Shown here in pieces: positions 1 to 9,440 of a stretch of DNA of 64,000 nt; the first letter of the stretch is position 1; each line of letters opens with the position of its first letter. The stretch lies in contig CAIJFI010000006.1 in the NCBI GenBank assembly GCA_903819975.1, forward strand, positions 124,001-188,000. The letters run 5' to 3'. The DNA is from an uncultured Bacteroidota bacterium (lineage in GTDB: Bacteria > Bacteroidota > Bacteroidia > Chitinophagales > Chitinophagaceae). A program made the translations under genes and the position numbers. Below the pieces are notes generated by a model that saw nothing but the letters and a program-made list of their open reading frames with translations, did no database searches and was not told where the DNA came from.

Positions 1-1332
1 CATTTCAAAAATTAATTCAACACGTGTAGGTGTTAAATAACTTTGATTAATCAACATGCCACGTTTACCCAGACATAATGTGATAATGTTACCAATATAA
101 TCTGGCGTTGTAATAATTTGTGCTCTAATAAATGGTTCTTCTATGTAATCAACCTTAACTGGATCAGGCATTTCTGCTGGGTTATTTACAATAATCTTTT
201 CTTTCCTTGTTGTATAAGCAATAAAACTAACGTTAGGGACTGTGGTAATAACTGTTTGATTAAACTCACGCTCTAATCGCTCTTGGATAATTTCCATATG
301 CAATAACCCAAGGAATCCACAACGGAATCCAAAACCTAAAGCTTGTGAGGTTTCTAATTCAAAAGTTAAGGAAGCATCATTTAATTGAAGCTTTTCCATA
401 CAATCTCTTAGCTCCTCAAATTCATCTGTGTTAACAGGATAGATCCCCGCAAAAACCATTGGTTTAACTTCCTCAAATCCATTAATCATTTCACCTGGAT
501 TGTTTGCAAGCGTAATGGTATCTCCTACTTTAACTTCTTTTGCATTTTTAATTCCAGTAATAATATAGCCAACATCACCAGCACGCACTTCGGCCTTAGG
601 TGTCATTGCTAATTTCAATACACCAACTTCGTCCGCAATATAATCTCTGCCGGATGCAACAAATTGAATTTTATCATTCTTCTTTAATACACCATTCATG
701 ATTCTGTAGTAAACAATAATACCTCTGAAGCTATTAAATACACTATCAAAAATCAATGCTTGTAATGGAGCTTCAGGATTTCCTACTGGTGCAGGAATAC
801 GCTCACAAACAGCTTGTAAAATTTCTTCAATACCAATTCCCGATCTACCACTTGCCAACAAAATATCTTCTTGTTTACAACCAATTAAATCAATAATTTG
901 ATCGGTTACTTCAGGAATTTTAGCACCGTCCATATCAATTTTATTAATCACTGGAATGATCTCTAAATTGTTATCTAATGCTAAATATAAATTTGAAATA
1001 GTTTGTGCTTGAATACCTTGTGATGCGTCTACTAATAATAATGCACCTTCACATGCAGCCAATGCACGGCTAACTTCATAACTAAAGTCAACGTGACCAG
1101 GAGTATCAATTAAATTTAAAGTATAAGTTTCTCCTTTATGTATGTAATTAATTTGAATCGCATGACTCTTAATGGTAATACCTTTTTCTCTCTCTAAATC
1201 CATATCATCTAATACCTGATTCATCATTTCACGTTCAGTAATAGTCTTAGTATGTTCCAATAAACGGTCTGCCAAGGTACTCTTACCGTGATCGATGTGC
1301 GCGATGATACAAAAATTTCTTATGTTCTTCAT
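1..1332 (-). CDS. lepA: Elongation factor 4 (LepA), partial: C-terminal end cut by window edge
   Basis: Ribosomal back-translocating GTPase acting on stalled or mistranslocated ribosomes. It is absent from the ORF track because no stop lies in the window. Reading the minus strand from the ATG at 1332 gives [19 protein letters not shown] (G1 P-loop), then [16 protein letters not shown] (G3) and NKID (G4). The later EF-4-typical stretch [17 protein letters not shown] is also present. About 444 codons are visible of the usual ~600, so the LepA-specific C-terminal domain lies beyond base 1. tpiA follows upstream in the same orientation with 24 bp between them, so the two may be cotranscribed. Identification is firm. 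Confidence 0.96.
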   Translation of the reverse strand, partial: MKNIRNFCIIAHIDHGKSTLADRLLEHTKTITEREMMNQVLDDMDLEREKGITIKSHAIQINYIHKGETYTLNLIDTPGHVDFSYEVSRALAACEGALLLVDASQGIQAQTISNLYLALDNNLEIIPVINKIDMDGAKIPEVTDQIIDLIGCKQEDILLASGRSGIGIEEILQAVCERIPAPVGNPEAPLQALIFDSVFNSFRGIIVYYRIMNGVLKKNDKIQFVASGRDYIADEVGVLKLAMTPKAEVRAGDVGYIITGIKNAKEVKVGDTITLANNPGEMINGFEEVKPMVFAGIYPVNTDEFEELRDCMEKLQLNDASLTFELETSQALGFGFRCGFLGLLHMEIIQERLEREFNQTVITTVPNVSFIAYTTRKEKIIVNNPAEMPDPVKVDYIEEPFIRAQIITTPDYIGNIITLCLGKRGMLINQSYLTPTRVELIFEM

Positions 1333-1356
1333 GTAGTGAAACTAGTCTTTTAAAAT

Positions 1357-2118
1357 CTATTTAAGTGCATTTATAATAGCAGCAAATTCAGTGGCAATCA
1401 AAGAAGCGCCACCTACTAATCCACCATCAACATCTGGTTGTGAAAATATCTCTTTTGCATTAGCGGCTTTCACACTACCACCATATAATATTGAAATTTG
1501 ATCTGCAATTGCTTGGCCATATTTAGCGGCAAATACCGATCTTATGTATGCATGAATTTCTTGCGCTTGATCGCTAGATGCAGTTTTCCCAGTTCCAATT
1601 GCCCAAATTGGTTCGTAGGCAATTACAACTTTAGTAATTTGATCTGCAGATAAATGGAACAATGAATTTTTTAACTGTGCTTCAACAAAACTATTTTGAG
1701 TACCTGCTTCTCTAATTTCTAATGGCTCACCACAACAAAAAACAGGTGTGCTTCCAATAGCTAAAACAGCATCTGTTTTTTCTGCAAGTAAGGCATCTGA
1801 TTCAGCAAAATATTCACGACGCTCTGAGTGACCTAATACAATATGTTTAACACCAATTGAAGCATACATAGGTGCAGATATTTCGCCAGTAAAAGCACCA
1901 TTTGTCTTTTGATGACAGTTTTGAGCTGCCACAAAAACATTTGTTTTACCTGCTAATTTTTGAGTAGCTAAAGGAATATAGATTGCTGGTACTGCGAAAA
2001 TTGCCTCTTGATTTGCTGACAAACTATGATCAGTTGCCAATATTTCATTTAATAAGGCTTCAGCTTCATTTAGATTCAAATTCATCTTCCAGTTAGCAGC
2101 AGCTATTTGCTTTCTCAT
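1357..2118 (-). CDS. tpiA: Triosephosphate isomerase
   Basis: Glycolytic/gluconeogenic enzyme interconverting dihydroxyacetone phosphate and glyceraldehyde 3-phosphate in the cytoplasm. At 253 aa it has normal family length. It shows the N-terminal substrate-binding NWKMN, the catalytic His in VLGHSERREYF, the catalytic Glu in AYEPIWAIGTGK followed by the flexible loop 6, and the phosphate-binding GGSV and GGLVGGASL segments. ATG at 2118 begins MRKQIAAANWKMN, the standard N-terminus. It lies just upstream of lepA on the same strand. All catalytic residues are intact. Confidence 0.98.
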   Translation of the reverse strand: MRKQIAAANWKMNLNLNEAEALLNEILATDHSLSANQEAIFAVPAIYIPLATQKLAGKTNVFVAAQNCHQKTNGAFTGEISAPMYASIGVKHIVLGHSERREYFAESDALLAEKTDAVLAIGSTPVFCCGEPLEIREAGTQNSFVEAQLKNSLFHLSADQITKVVIAYEPIWAIGTGKTASSDQAQEIHAYIRSVFAAKYGQAIADQISILYGGSVKAANAKEIFSQPDVDGGLVGGASLIATEFAAIINALK

Positions 2119-2207
2119 ATTTTAAATATTTATTATATTAAAAGTGGGTATAATTTGCCGTGCGAAGGTAATTAAAAATTAGGTCAAAGATGTTATAAAC
2201 TGGTTTG

Positions 2208-3371
2208 TTAACTAGTAATGTTATGTAGGTGCTTTAAGACTAGTTTTTCTGGTTCAGTAATACTAAATCCTTTGAGTTTTTTCCAGTTGTTAATGTCTTC
2301 AATAACTTTATCAAATTGATATCCTGGCAAGACTCCCCATGTGAAATTTGGAATGTTTTTTGGCAACAATCCATTGCCGAAAATATTAGCACTTACACCA
2401 ATATACGAACCTGTATTAATACTTGATTGAATCGCAAATCTGCTATAATCTCCAACAAGCATACCCATTTTTTGACCTACTGTGTCCCAAATTTGCTTAG
2501 ACTCATTCCACATTTGGATTTTTCCAGCTGTATTTTTGATATTACTATTACAAGTACCCGCCCCCAAATTGCACCAAAAGCCAAGGATACTATCACCCAT
2601 ATAGCCTTCATGACCTTTATTCGAATACCCCATCATGATAGAATTCTTTATTTCACCACCTGCTAAACAATTTGGGCCAATACTAGTGGAACCATAGATA
2701 CTTGTATTCATTTTAACCACCCCTTTTTGACCTAATACGAAAGGGCCTCTTATACTAACACCTTCCATCACAACTGCTTCTTTACCAATATATATAGGGC
2801 CTTCACTTGCATTTAAATTTGAACATAAAATGGAAGCGCCTTCTTCAACAAAAACCTGTTCTGGATTAATAACTCTATTGCTTGCGTCTAAGGGGATACT
2901 TTTTCTATTTACCTTAACCCAGTCAAAATCTCTATTAATAAATTGGGTATGTAAATGTAATATGTGAATAGCATCTTCCACGAATCTAGCTCCAGGGAAA
3001 TCAATTGGGGGATACTCGGCAAGTAAGATTTTGGATAAAGCTCTTTCTTTTGTACATGTGGCAACCCATTTTCCGCTTTCACTCACTAATTTCTCCCCTT
3101 CCTTTAAACCATTTATTTGTAAAATGAGCTCATCTGACGGTATACATGTCACATTGATAAAACATAGTGCTTGATCCGATTGAAATATTTCCTCGTATTT
3201 ATATAAAACCTGTAAATATTTAGCAGTTAATATTCCTGCTTCTTCCTTCAAATATTGCTCCCATCGTTCTTTAAATGTAAATATTCCAACCCTACAATCT
3301 GCCAAAGATCTAGTAAGCGTAAAAGGATAAAATTGTTCTCTATCTGCACTGTCCACTAAAATGTATCTCAT
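2208..3371 (-). CDS. GlmU-like sugar-phosphate nucleotidyltransferase/acetyltransferase (alternative bacterial GlmU family)
   Basis: 387-aa protein starting MRYILVDSADREQFYPFTLTR. This N-terminus resembles the Bacteroidota-type alternative GlmU family (TIGR03991), proposed to make UDP-GlcNAc from glucosamine-1-phosphate for peptidoglycan and LPS. The C-terminal half has the hexapeptide-like pattern of a left-handed beta helix (for example GPIYIGKEAVVMEGVSIRG and SIGPNCLAGGEIKNS). The N-terminal nucleotidyltransferase part is divergent. It is transcribed away from the P5C dehydrogenase gene. The exact sugar substrate cannot be read from sequence; family membership is fairly sure. Confidence 0.8.
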   Translation of the reverse strand: MRYILVDSADREQFYPFTLTRSLADCRVGIFTFKERWEQYLKEEAGILTAKYLQVLYKYEEIFQSDQALCFINVTCIPSDELILQINGLKEGEKLVSESGKWVATCTKERALSKILLAEYPPIDFPGARFVEDAIHILHLHTQFINRDFDWVKVNRKSIPLDASNRVINPEQVFVEEGASILCSNLNASEGPIYIGKEAVVMEGVSIRGPFVLGQKGVVKMNTSIYGSTSIGPNCLAGGEIKNSIMMGYSNKGHEGYMGDSILGFWCNLGAGTCNSNIKNTAGKIQMWNESKQIWDTVGQKMGMLVGDYSRFAIQSSINTGSYIGVSANIFGNGLLPKNIPNFTWGVLPGYQFDKVIEDINNWKKLKGFSITEPEKLVLKHLHNITS

Positions 3372-3449
3372 GGTAGAATATTATGAAACAAATTTAACGC
3401 TTATTACAATTACACTAACTCAATTCCTAACAGATGTTTATTAATTGCT

Positions 3450-3457
3450 TATTTTTG
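3450..3457 (+). promoter_or_regulatory. -7 box of Bacteroidota promoter for P5C dehydrogenase
   Basis: TATTTTTG matches the TAnnTTTG -7 consensus of Bacteroidota housekeeping sigma factors and lies 17 bp before the ATG at 3475. No good -33 TTTG is seen at the usual spacing, so the call rests on the -7 element and its position. Confidence 0.5.
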
Positions 3458-3474
3458 TTTTCTAATACATTTTT

Positions 3475-5106
3475 ATGCAATTCGGATATTTTAACTACCC
3501 AAGTCCAGCGAATGAAGCTGTTTTATCTTATGCCCCAGGATCACCCGAAAAGTTGGCCTTAAAACAGGCATTATCAAGTTTAAAGAAAAAGACATTAGAT
3601 ATACCAATGTATATTAATGGTAAAGCGGTAAGAACCGGAAAAAAAGTAGCTATTCATCCGCCACATGAAATTAAACATACCCTTGGTCATTTTCATATGG
3701 GTACAAAGCAACATGTAGATTTAGCTATAAATGCTGCATTAAAAGTACGTGAAGATTGGGCAAATATGAGTTGGGAAGCAAGAGCACATATCTTTTTAAA
3801 AGCTGCCGATTTATTAGCGACAAAATATCGTTTTGAAATGAATGCCTCAACTATGTTGGGTCAAAGTAAAAATGCCTACCAAGCAGAAATTGATGCTGCT
3901 TGTGAATTAATTGATTTCTTAAGATTTAATGTACATTTTTTAAGTGAAATATATAAGCAACAACCAGTCTCTGCTCCTGGTATTCATAATAGAATGGAAT
4001 GGAGAGGTTTAGAAGGTTTTGTATTAGCAATTACTCCATTCAATTTCACTGCAATTGGTGGAAATTTACCCGCTTCAGCAGCAATGTGTGGTAATGTGGT
4101 AGTTTGGAAACCCGCTAACACGCAAATATATTCTGCTCAATTATTTATGCGCATTTTAAAAGAAGCAGGCTTGCCAGATGGTGTTATTAATATTGTTTAT
4201 GTTGACGGGCCTACCTTAGGGGATACTTGTTTTAAACACCCTCATTTTGCAGGAGTACATTTTACAGGATCCACAGGTGTATTTAATCATATGTGGAAAC
4301 AAATTGGCGAGAATATATCTAACTATAAATCTTATCCAAGAATTGTTGGTGAAACTGGTGGTAAAGACTTTGTTATGGTGCATCCTACTGCCGACATTGA
4401 CACAGTTGTAACTGCGTTAGCAAGAGGAGCTTTTGAATATCAAGGTCAAAAATGTTCTGCCGCTTCAAGAGCTTATTTACCAAGCAATTTAGCACCAGCT
4501 GTTAAAGCAAAATTGGTAAAGGCTATTGAGAGTATGAAGATGGGTTCGGTAGAAGATTTTTCTAATTTTGTAAACGCAGTGATTGACGAAAAGTCTTTTG
4601 ATAATATTTCAAAATATATTAACAAGGCAAAGAAAGATAAGAAAGCAAAGATTTTAGTTGGAGGAAATTTCAGCAAGAAATTAGGTTACTTTATTGAGCC
4701 AACGGTAATTGAAACTTCTGATCCAAAATACCTTACAATGTGTGAGGAAATCTTTGGACCAGTGTTGACTATTTACACTTATCCTGCAGCTAAGTTTGAG
4801 AAAACTTTGGAGATATTAAATACAACTTCTAAATATGCTTTAACAGGATCTATTATTTCTCAGGATAGAGCATCTATTGAATTAGCAACAAATAAATTGC
4901 GTCATGCAGCTGGTAACTTTTATATAAATGACAAACCAACAGGTGCTGTTGTAGGTCAACAACCATTTGGAGGTGCAAGGGCTTCTGGAACTAATGACAA
5001 GGCCGGAAGTATGCTAAATTTATACCGTTGGTTAAGCGCAAGAACCATAAAGGAGACATTTAACCCTCCAACTGACTATAAATACCCATTTTTAAACGAA
5101 GCATAA
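3475..5106 (+). CDS. pruA: L-glutamate gamma-semialdehyde (delta-1-pyrroline-5-carboxylate) dehydrogenase
   Basis: Oxidises glutamate semialdehyde/P5C to glutamate with NAD+, the second step of proline catabolism. The 543-aa aldehyde dehydrogenase fold includes ITPFNFTAIGGNLPASAA (NAD/cofactor region), VHFTGSTGVF, the catalytic-site Glu293 in VGETGGKD and the nucleophile Cys327 in EYQGQKCSAASRA. The length and the GETGGKDFVMVHP signature are those of stand-alone 1-pyrroline-5-carboxylate dehydrogenase rather than bifunctional PutA. No proline dehydrogenase gene is adjacent. It has its own promoter, and the following pdhA gene also has a promoter-like element, so it is probably monocistronic. 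Confidence 0.95.
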   Translation: MQFGYFNYPSPANEAVLSYAPGSPEKLALKQALSSLKKKTLDIPMYINGKAVRTGKKVAIHPPHEIKHTLGHFHMGTKQHVDLAINAALKVREDWANMSWEARAHIFLKAADLLATKYRFEMNASTMLGQSKNAYQAEIDAACELIDFLRFNVHFLSEIYKQQPVSAPGIHNRMEWRGLEGFVLAITPFNFTAIGGNLPASAAMCGNVVVWKPANTQIYSAQLFMRILKEAGLPDGVINIVYVDGPTLGDTCFKHPHFAGVHFTGSTGVFNHMWKQIGENISNYKSYPRIVGETGGKDFVMVHPTADIDTVVTALARGAFEYQGQKCSAASRAYLPSNLAPAVKAKLVKAIESMKMGSVEDFSNFVNAVIDEKSFDNISKYINKAKKDKKAKILVGGNFSKKLGYFIEPTVIETSDPKYLTMCEEIFGPVLTIYTYPAAKFEKTLEILNTTSKYALTGSIISQDRASIELATNKLRHAAGNFYINDKPTGAVVGQQPFGGARASGTNDKAGSMLNLYRWLSARTIKETFNPPTDYKYPFLNEA

Positions 5107-5113
5107 GGCTGTT

Positions 5114-5147
5114 TTTGCACGGTTTTAATACGAAAACAGTATATTTG
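5114..5147 (+). promoter_or_regulatory. Bacteroidota-type promoter for pdhA
   Basis: TTTG at 5114-5117 and TATATTTG at 5140-5147 match the -33 and -7 boxes, with a 22-bp spacer that is slightly longer than the usual 19-21. The -7 box ends 20 bp before the GTG start at 5168. The pair lies in the 61-bp gap after the P5C dehydrogenase gene. Confidence 0.55.
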
Positions 5148-5167
5148 CTCCTCAAAATTAAAGGACT

Positions 5168-6163
5168 GTGGCCCAAAATTTTTCAAAAGAAACTTACCTG
5201 TATTGGTACGAATTGATGCAATTGATACGTCAATTTGAATCCAAATCAGAAGAAATGTATAAAATGGCTGGTAAAATCAGAGGATTTTTCCACGTGTACA
5301 ATGGCCAAGAAGCTATTGCCGCGGGTTGTATGACCGCTACAAATCATGAAGATCCATTTATAACTGGTTATCGTGATCACGGTTTAGCTTTAGCAAAAGG
5401 AATGACTCCTAATGCTGCAATGGCTGAATTATATGGTAAAGCAACTGGATGCTCAAAAGGAAAAGGTGGAAGTATGCATTTGTTTGACAAGGCAAACTAC
5501 TTTTTTGGTGGTCATGGAATTGTAGGTGCTCAAATTGGTACTGGTGCCGGTTTAGCATTTGCTGAAAAATACAGAGACTCTAAGAATGTTGTCTTATGCT
5601 TTTTTGGAGATGGTGCAGCCCGTCAGGGTATGTTACATGAAGTATTTAACCTAGCTATGTTATGGAAATTACCTGTTGTATTTATCTGTGAAAACAATAA
5701 CTACGCAATGGGTACTTCAATCGAAAGAACAAGTAACGTAATTGATATTTATAAATTAGCAGATGCCTATGAAATGCCAGCCGATAAAGTGGATGGTATG
5801 ACTTCTGAATTAGTGCATGAAGCGGTAGCGAGAGCTGTAAAGCGTGCACGTGAAGGTGATGGTCCTACCCTGTTAGAAATGAAAACATATCGTTACAAAG
5901 GACACTCTGTTTCTGATCCTCAAAAATACAGAACCAAAGACGAGGTAGAAGAATACAAAAATCAAGATCCTATTACTAAGGTAGCTAACACTATTTTAGC
6001 TAATAAATACGCTACTGAAGCAGAATTAAAAGCAATTGATGCTAAGATTGAAGCCATTGTAGAGGGATCGGTTAAATTTGCAGAAGAAAGCCCATGGCCA
6101 GATGATAGCGAAGTATTGAAAGATGTTTACATGGATCAAGCTTATCCGTTTATCGTAGATTAA
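5168..6163 (+). CDS. pdhA: Pyruvate dehydrogenase E1 component, alpha subunit
   Basis: Thiamine-diphosphate-dependent decarboxylation of pyruvate, first step of the pyruvate dehydrogenase complex. 331 aa, normal for E1 alpha of the alpha2beta2 type. It has the GxxG-type FHVYNGQEA region, GYRDHG, SKGKGGSMH, and the ThDP/Mg motif starting GDG at residues 147-149 and ending in the NNN of CENNNYAMGTS. The phosphorylation-loop-like RYKGHSVSDP is present. Translation starts with GTG, since no ATG is available before conserved residues. E1 beta is not adjacent; an E2-like gene is found at 19545. The TPR gene follows by 35 bp and may be cotranscribed. Confidence 0.95.
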   Translation: MAQNFSKETYLYWYELMQLIRQFESKSEEMYKMAGKIRGFFHVYNGQEAIAAGCMTATNHEDPFITGYRDHGLALAKGMTPNAAMAELYGKATGCSKGKGGSMHLFDKANYFFGGHGIVGAQIGTGAGLAFAEKYRDSKNVVLCFFGDGAARQGMLHEVFNLAMLWKLPVVFICENNNYAMGTSIERTSNVIDIYKLADAYEMPADKVDGMTSELVHEAVARAVKRAREGDGPTLLEMKTYRYKGHSVSDPQKYRTKDEVEEYKNQDPITKVANTILANKYATEAELKAIDAKIEAIVEGSVKFAEESPWPDDSEVLKDVYMDQAYPFIVD

Positions 6164-6198
6164 AAAAATAATTAACACAGAACTTATAACATAATAAC

Positions 6199-6855
6199 AT
6201 GAGTGATTTACACCAACAAGAAAAACATCCATTTTTAGATTTCGTAAAAAACAACAAACAAAAATTAGTAGGCTTACTAGTTGTTATTGTAGTTGTATTA
6301 GCTGCTTTTTTTGGCTATACCGAATTATATCAAAAACCTCGTGAAGCAAAAGCTGCTGATGCTATCTTCACTGCCGAAAAATACTTTGCTCAAGATTCAT
6401 CTAATTTAGTATTAAACGGTGATGGCACTAATAAAGGAGTATTGTTTGTAATTAAAGAATTTAGCGGTACTAAAGCCGCTAACCTTGCAAAATATTATGC
6501 AGGTATTAGTTATTTTAGAACTGGAGATTTTAATAAATCAATTGAGTATTTAAAAGATTTTTCAACAGATGCTAAGCAAGTTCAAGCAATTGCTTATGGT
6601 ACAACTGGTGATGCATATTCTGAATTAAAAAAGAACGAGGAAGCAATTGAATCATATAAAAAAGCAGGTACTTATTTCCCAGAGGATGAAGGTATTTCTT
6701 CTGAATATTTATTCCGCGCAGCTTCTTTATTAGAAACTACAGGTAAAACTGACGACGCTATTGCTATCTACAAAGATATCAAAGCTAAATACCCTAAATC
6801 TGAAAAAGGATTCACAGCTGACAAATATATCTATAGATTGAAAGTTCAGCCTTAA
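6199..6855 (+). CDS. Membrane-anchored tetratricopeptide-repeat protein (YfgM-like)
   Basis: 218 aa with a short cytoplasmic N-terminus, one hydrophobic segment at about residues 23-42 (KLVGLLVVIVVVLAAFFGYT) and a C-terminal region of TPR-like helices such as KNEEAIESYKKAGTYFP and GKTDDAIAIYKDIKAKYPKS. The layout is that of YfgM/TolA-binding-like proteins: an inner-membrane anchor with a periplasmic TPR domain used in protein-protein contacts. The specific role is unknown. It lies 35 bp after pdhA and ends in a strong terminator. Confidence 0.75.
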   Translation: MSDLHQQEKHPFLDFVKNNKQKLVGLLVVIVVVLAAFFGYTELYQKPREAKAADAIFTAEKYFAQDSSNLVLNGDGTNKGVLFVIKEFSGTKAANLAKYYAGISYFRTGDFNKSIEYLKDFSTDAKQVQAIAYGTTGDAYSELKKNEEAIESYKKAGTYFPEDEGISSEYLFRAASLLETTGKTDDAIAIYKDIKAKYPKSEKGFTADKYIYRLKVQP

Positions 6856-6875
6856 TCGGTTTCGCAACCATATTT

Positions 6876-6912
6876 AAAAGCATTCTCCACATATTGTTGA
6901 GAATGCTTTTTT
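6876..6912 (+). terminator. Rho-independent terminator after the TPR gene
   Basis: The 12-bp perfect stem AAAAGCATTCTC (6876-6887) / GAGAATGCTTTT (6899-6910) has an 11-nt loop and continues into T residues. It is placed 20 bp after the stop codon of the YfgM-like gene. Confidence 0.85.
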
Positions 6913-6920
6913 GTTTCTGC

Positions 6921-6949
6921 TTGTTATTTATATACAATTCGTATTTTTG
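6921..6949 (+). promoter_or_regulatory. Promoter overlapping the start of the LutA-like gene
   Basis: TTG at 6921-6923 and TATTTTTG at 6942-6949, with an 18-bp spacer, fit the Bacteroidota promoter pattern. The -7 box ends only 3 bp before the ATG at 6953, so the transcript would start at or next to the start codon (leaderless) if this promoter is used. Confidence 0.5.
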
Positions 6950-6952
6950 GTT

Positions 6953-7672
6953 ATGACCGTTCAACTATTTGTACCCTGCTTTATTGACCAACTGTATCCA
7001 CAGGTAGCTTTTAACACAATCAAAGTATTAGAAAAAGCCGGATGTATTGTAAAATATAACGAACAACAAACCTGTTGTGGACAACCTGCATTCAATGCCG
7101 GTTTTTGGGGCGAATCCAAAGACGTATGCACTAAGTTTGTTCAAGATTTTGATGGAGCAGATTATATAGTAAGTCCGAGTGCAAGTTGTACTGGATTTGT
7201 AAGAAATAATTTTGGTAAAATATTTGAAAATAATGCTTTTCAAAGCCCAGCAAAAAAAGTAACCAACCAAATGTTTGAACTCTCCGAGTTCTTGGTAAAA
7301 ATTTTAAATGTCACCAATTTGGGTGCTCAATTTAATGGCAAAGTAACTTATCATGATAGTTGTGCTGGCTTAAGAGAATGTAAAATTAAAGAGGAGCCAA
7401 GAACTTTATTAAATGCAGTGGAAGGTCTTGAATTAGTGGAAATGCTAAACACGGATGCTTGTTGTGGTTTTGGAGGAAGCTTTGCTGTTAAATATGATAC
7501 CATTAGTGTTGCAATGGCAGATCAAAAAATTGACAATGCAATTGCGACAGACGCCGAATATATTGTTAGTACCGATATGAGTTGTTTAATGCATTTAGAC
7601 GGTCGCATAAATTTTAATGGTCAATCTATAAAAGTTATACATTTAGCCGATGTATTGGCTAGCGGATACTAG
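6953..7672 (+). CDS. (Fe-S)-binding protein, LutA/GlpC-type with two CCG domains
   Basis: 239 aa from the chosen start at 6953 (MTVQLFVPCFIDQLYP, the usual N-terminus of LutA-like proteins). The track's earlier start adds 14 hydrophobic residues that overlap the terminator and promoter. It has two cysteine-rich CCG repeats: EQQTCCGQPAFNAG with upstream VPCF, and TDACCGFGGSFAVK with upstream YHDSCAGLRE. These motifs bind an Fe-S or heterodisulfide-type cofactor in subunits of lactate utilisation, glycolate oxidase and heterodisulfide reductase complexes. LutB and LutC partners are not adjacent, so the substrate is uncertain. Confidence 0.82.
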   Translation: MTVQLFVPCFIDQLYPQVAFNTIKVLEKAGCIVKYNEQQTCCGQPAFNAGFWGESKDVCTKFVQDFDGADYIVSPSASCTGFVRNNFGKIFENNAFQSPAKKVTNQMFELSEFLVKILNVTNLGAQFNGKVTYHDSCAGLRECKIKEEPRTLLNAVEGLELVEMLNTDACCGFGGSFAVKYDTISVAMADQKIDNAIATDAEYIVSTDMSCLMHLDGRINFNGQSIKVIHLADVLASGY

Positions 7673-7721
7673 CGTAACTTAAATTTCACAATACTTTATT
7701 TCGTTTATAAAAAAGATCAAC

Positions 7722-8132
7722 ATGGCATATTGGCTAATCAAATCTGAACCATTTAAATATTCTTGGGATCAATTTGTAAAGGATAAAAAAACATTTTGGG
7801 ATGGTGTAAGAAATTATGGTGCACGTAATAACTTACGTTCCATGAAAAAAGGTGACCTCGCTTTTTGGTACCATAGTAATGAAGGAATGGAAATTGTAGG
7901 AATTGCCAAGGTAGTTAAAGAATCATATCAAGATCCTACCACCGAAGAAACTGCATGGTTGGCGGTGGACTTTGCGCCACATAAAAAACTAAAACATCCA
8001 GTAAAATTAGCCGATGTAAAAGCTAATACAAACTTAGCAAATATGGCATTGGTAAGACAAGGACGCTTATCTGTACAGCCTGTTACAGATGCTGAATTTG
8101 AAGAAGTTATGAAAATGAGTCAAGGGTTATAA
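7722..8132 (+). CDS. EVE domain-containing protein (thymocyte nuclear protein 1-like)
   Basis: 136 aa, essentially a single EVE domain. It starts MAYWLIKSEPFKYSWDQFV, followed by WDGVRNYGARNNLRSMKKGDLAFWYHS, the classic EVE/PUA-like core that contacts modified bases in nucleic acids. The C-terminus contains LVRQGRLSVQPVTDAEF. Family members are related to YTH/ASCH folds and are proposed to read modified DNA or RNA; the ligand here is unknown. It lies 49 bp after the LutA-like gene with no terminator seen between them. Confidence 0.88.
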   Translation: MAYWLIKSEPFKYSWDQFVKDKKTFWDGVRNYGARNNLRSMKKGDLAFWYHSNEGMEIVGIAKVVKESYQDPTTEETAWLAVDFAPHKKLKHPVKLADVKANTNLANMALVRQGRLSVQPVTDAEFEEVMKMSQGL

Positions 8133-8157
8133 TACTATAAATAGCTCAAGTTTTTTT

Positions 8158-9390
8158 CTACTTAAAGAAAATATATCCAATTACAATTGCGATAATGACT
8201 CCTAGTAAATCTGCTAATAAACCAGCCCATACTGCATATCTCACTTTTTTAATACCAACACTTCCAAAGTACAAAGCAATGATATAAAATGTAGTATCAG
8301 CAGATCCTTGGAATATTGACGATAATTTTCCTAAGAATGAATCAGGGCCACTAGTTTTAAATATATCTAACATTAGGCCTCTAGCCCCACTCCCACTTAA
8401 TGGTCTCATAATAGCTACAGGTAATGCTCCCACAAAATCGGTATTAATACCAGTTAATTGAATTAAATAAGTAAGCCCATGAACCACAAAATCCATGGCT
8501 CCACTATCTCTAAAAACTCTAATTGCAACAAGCATTGCAACCAAGTATGGAATAACTTTAATTATAACATCAAAACCATTTTTAGCCCCTTCTATAAAAG
8601 CATCAAATACAGCCACTTTTTTGTAAGCACCTCCAACAATAATTGTGATGATGATTGTCAATAAAATACTAGAACCAGCAACCTTGGAAAATATTTCTTT
8701 GTTTTGAGGGCTTAGGCTATTCACTCCAAATAATATCAAACACATAAATATAAATAAACCAGAAAGCCAGCCTATCAATACTTTATCCCATTTTATTTTT
8801 TGATAAAACCCAACCATTATAATACTTGCTAAGGTAGTTCCAATAGTGGCTAAAACACAAGGAATAAATATACTTGCAGCATCTTGTGATCCGGCAGCTA
8901 ATCGGTAAGAAATAATACTTAATGGAATTATGGTTAAGCCACTAGTGTGTAAAACCAGAAACATAATTTGAGCATTAGTAGCCTTCTCCTTCTCGGGATT
9001 TAAACCTTGCAAACTTTCCATAGCTTTTAAGGCAAAAGGAGTAGCTGCATTATCTAATCCCAACATATTAGCACTGAAATTCATCACCATATGACCCATA
9101 GCAGGATGATTGTCTGGTACTTCTGGGAACAATCTGCTTAAGAATGGATTCATAAGTCTTGACAATTTCTGGATCGCACCTGCTTTTTCAGCAATATTCA
9201 TAAGGCCTAAAAAGAATACCATGGTACCTGCCAAAGGGAAAGCAACGTCCATAACCGATGACTTAGCAGAATCAAAAATCCCATCAGCTAATAGTTTAAA
9301 TATCTCGGTATCACCAAAAAAGACCAATTTAACAAGTGCAATAATAAATGCAATCACAAAAAAGGCCATCCAGATAATATTCATTGCCAT
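8158..9390 (-). CDS. Fused SpmA/SpmB-type nucleoside-recognition (Gate) domain membrane protein
   Basis: 410-aa multi-pass membrane protein. The first half is SpmA-like (MNFSANMLGLDNAATPFALKAM is the signature stretch, in part). The second half is SpmB-like, with FDAFIEGAKNGFDVIIKVIP and ALPVAIMRPLSGSGARG. In spore formers the two halves are separate spore maturation proteins; in Bacteroidota, which do not sporulate, they are fused and their transport or signalling role is not known. Start ATG 9390 gives MAMNIIW; the ATG at 9384 is equally possible. Convergent with the EVE gene. Confidence 0.85.
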   Translation of the reverse strand: MAMNIIWMAFFVIAFIIALVKLVFFGDTEIFKLLADGIFDSAKSSVMDVAFPLAGTMVFFLGLMNIAEKAGAIQKLSRLMNPFLSRLFPEVPDNHPAMGHMVMNFSANMLGLDNAATPFALKAMESLQGLNPEKEKATNAQIMFLVLHTSGLTIIPLSIISYRLAAGSQDAASIFIPCVLATIGTTLASIIMVGFYQKIKWDKVLIGWLSGLFIFMCLILFGVNSLSPQNKEIFSKVAGSSILLTIIITIIVGGAYKKVAVFDAFIEGAKNGFDVIIKVIPYLVAMLVAIRVFRDSGAMDFVVHGLTYLIQLTGINTDFVGALPVAIMRPLSGSGARGLMLDIFKTSGPDSFLGKLSSIFQGSADTTFYIIALYFGSVGIKKVRYAVWAGLLADLLGVIIAIVIGYIFFK

Positions 9391-9440
9391 AGTTCCAATT
9401 GTTTATGGTACTAATATAGCCCATTTTGCGAATAGAATTG

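Noticed and set aside
5112-5139. CTGTTTT/AAAACAG pair as terminator of the P5C dehydrogenase gene
   Set aside because: Weak AT-rich stem with a long loop and no T run; the interval is better explained by the pdhA promoter.
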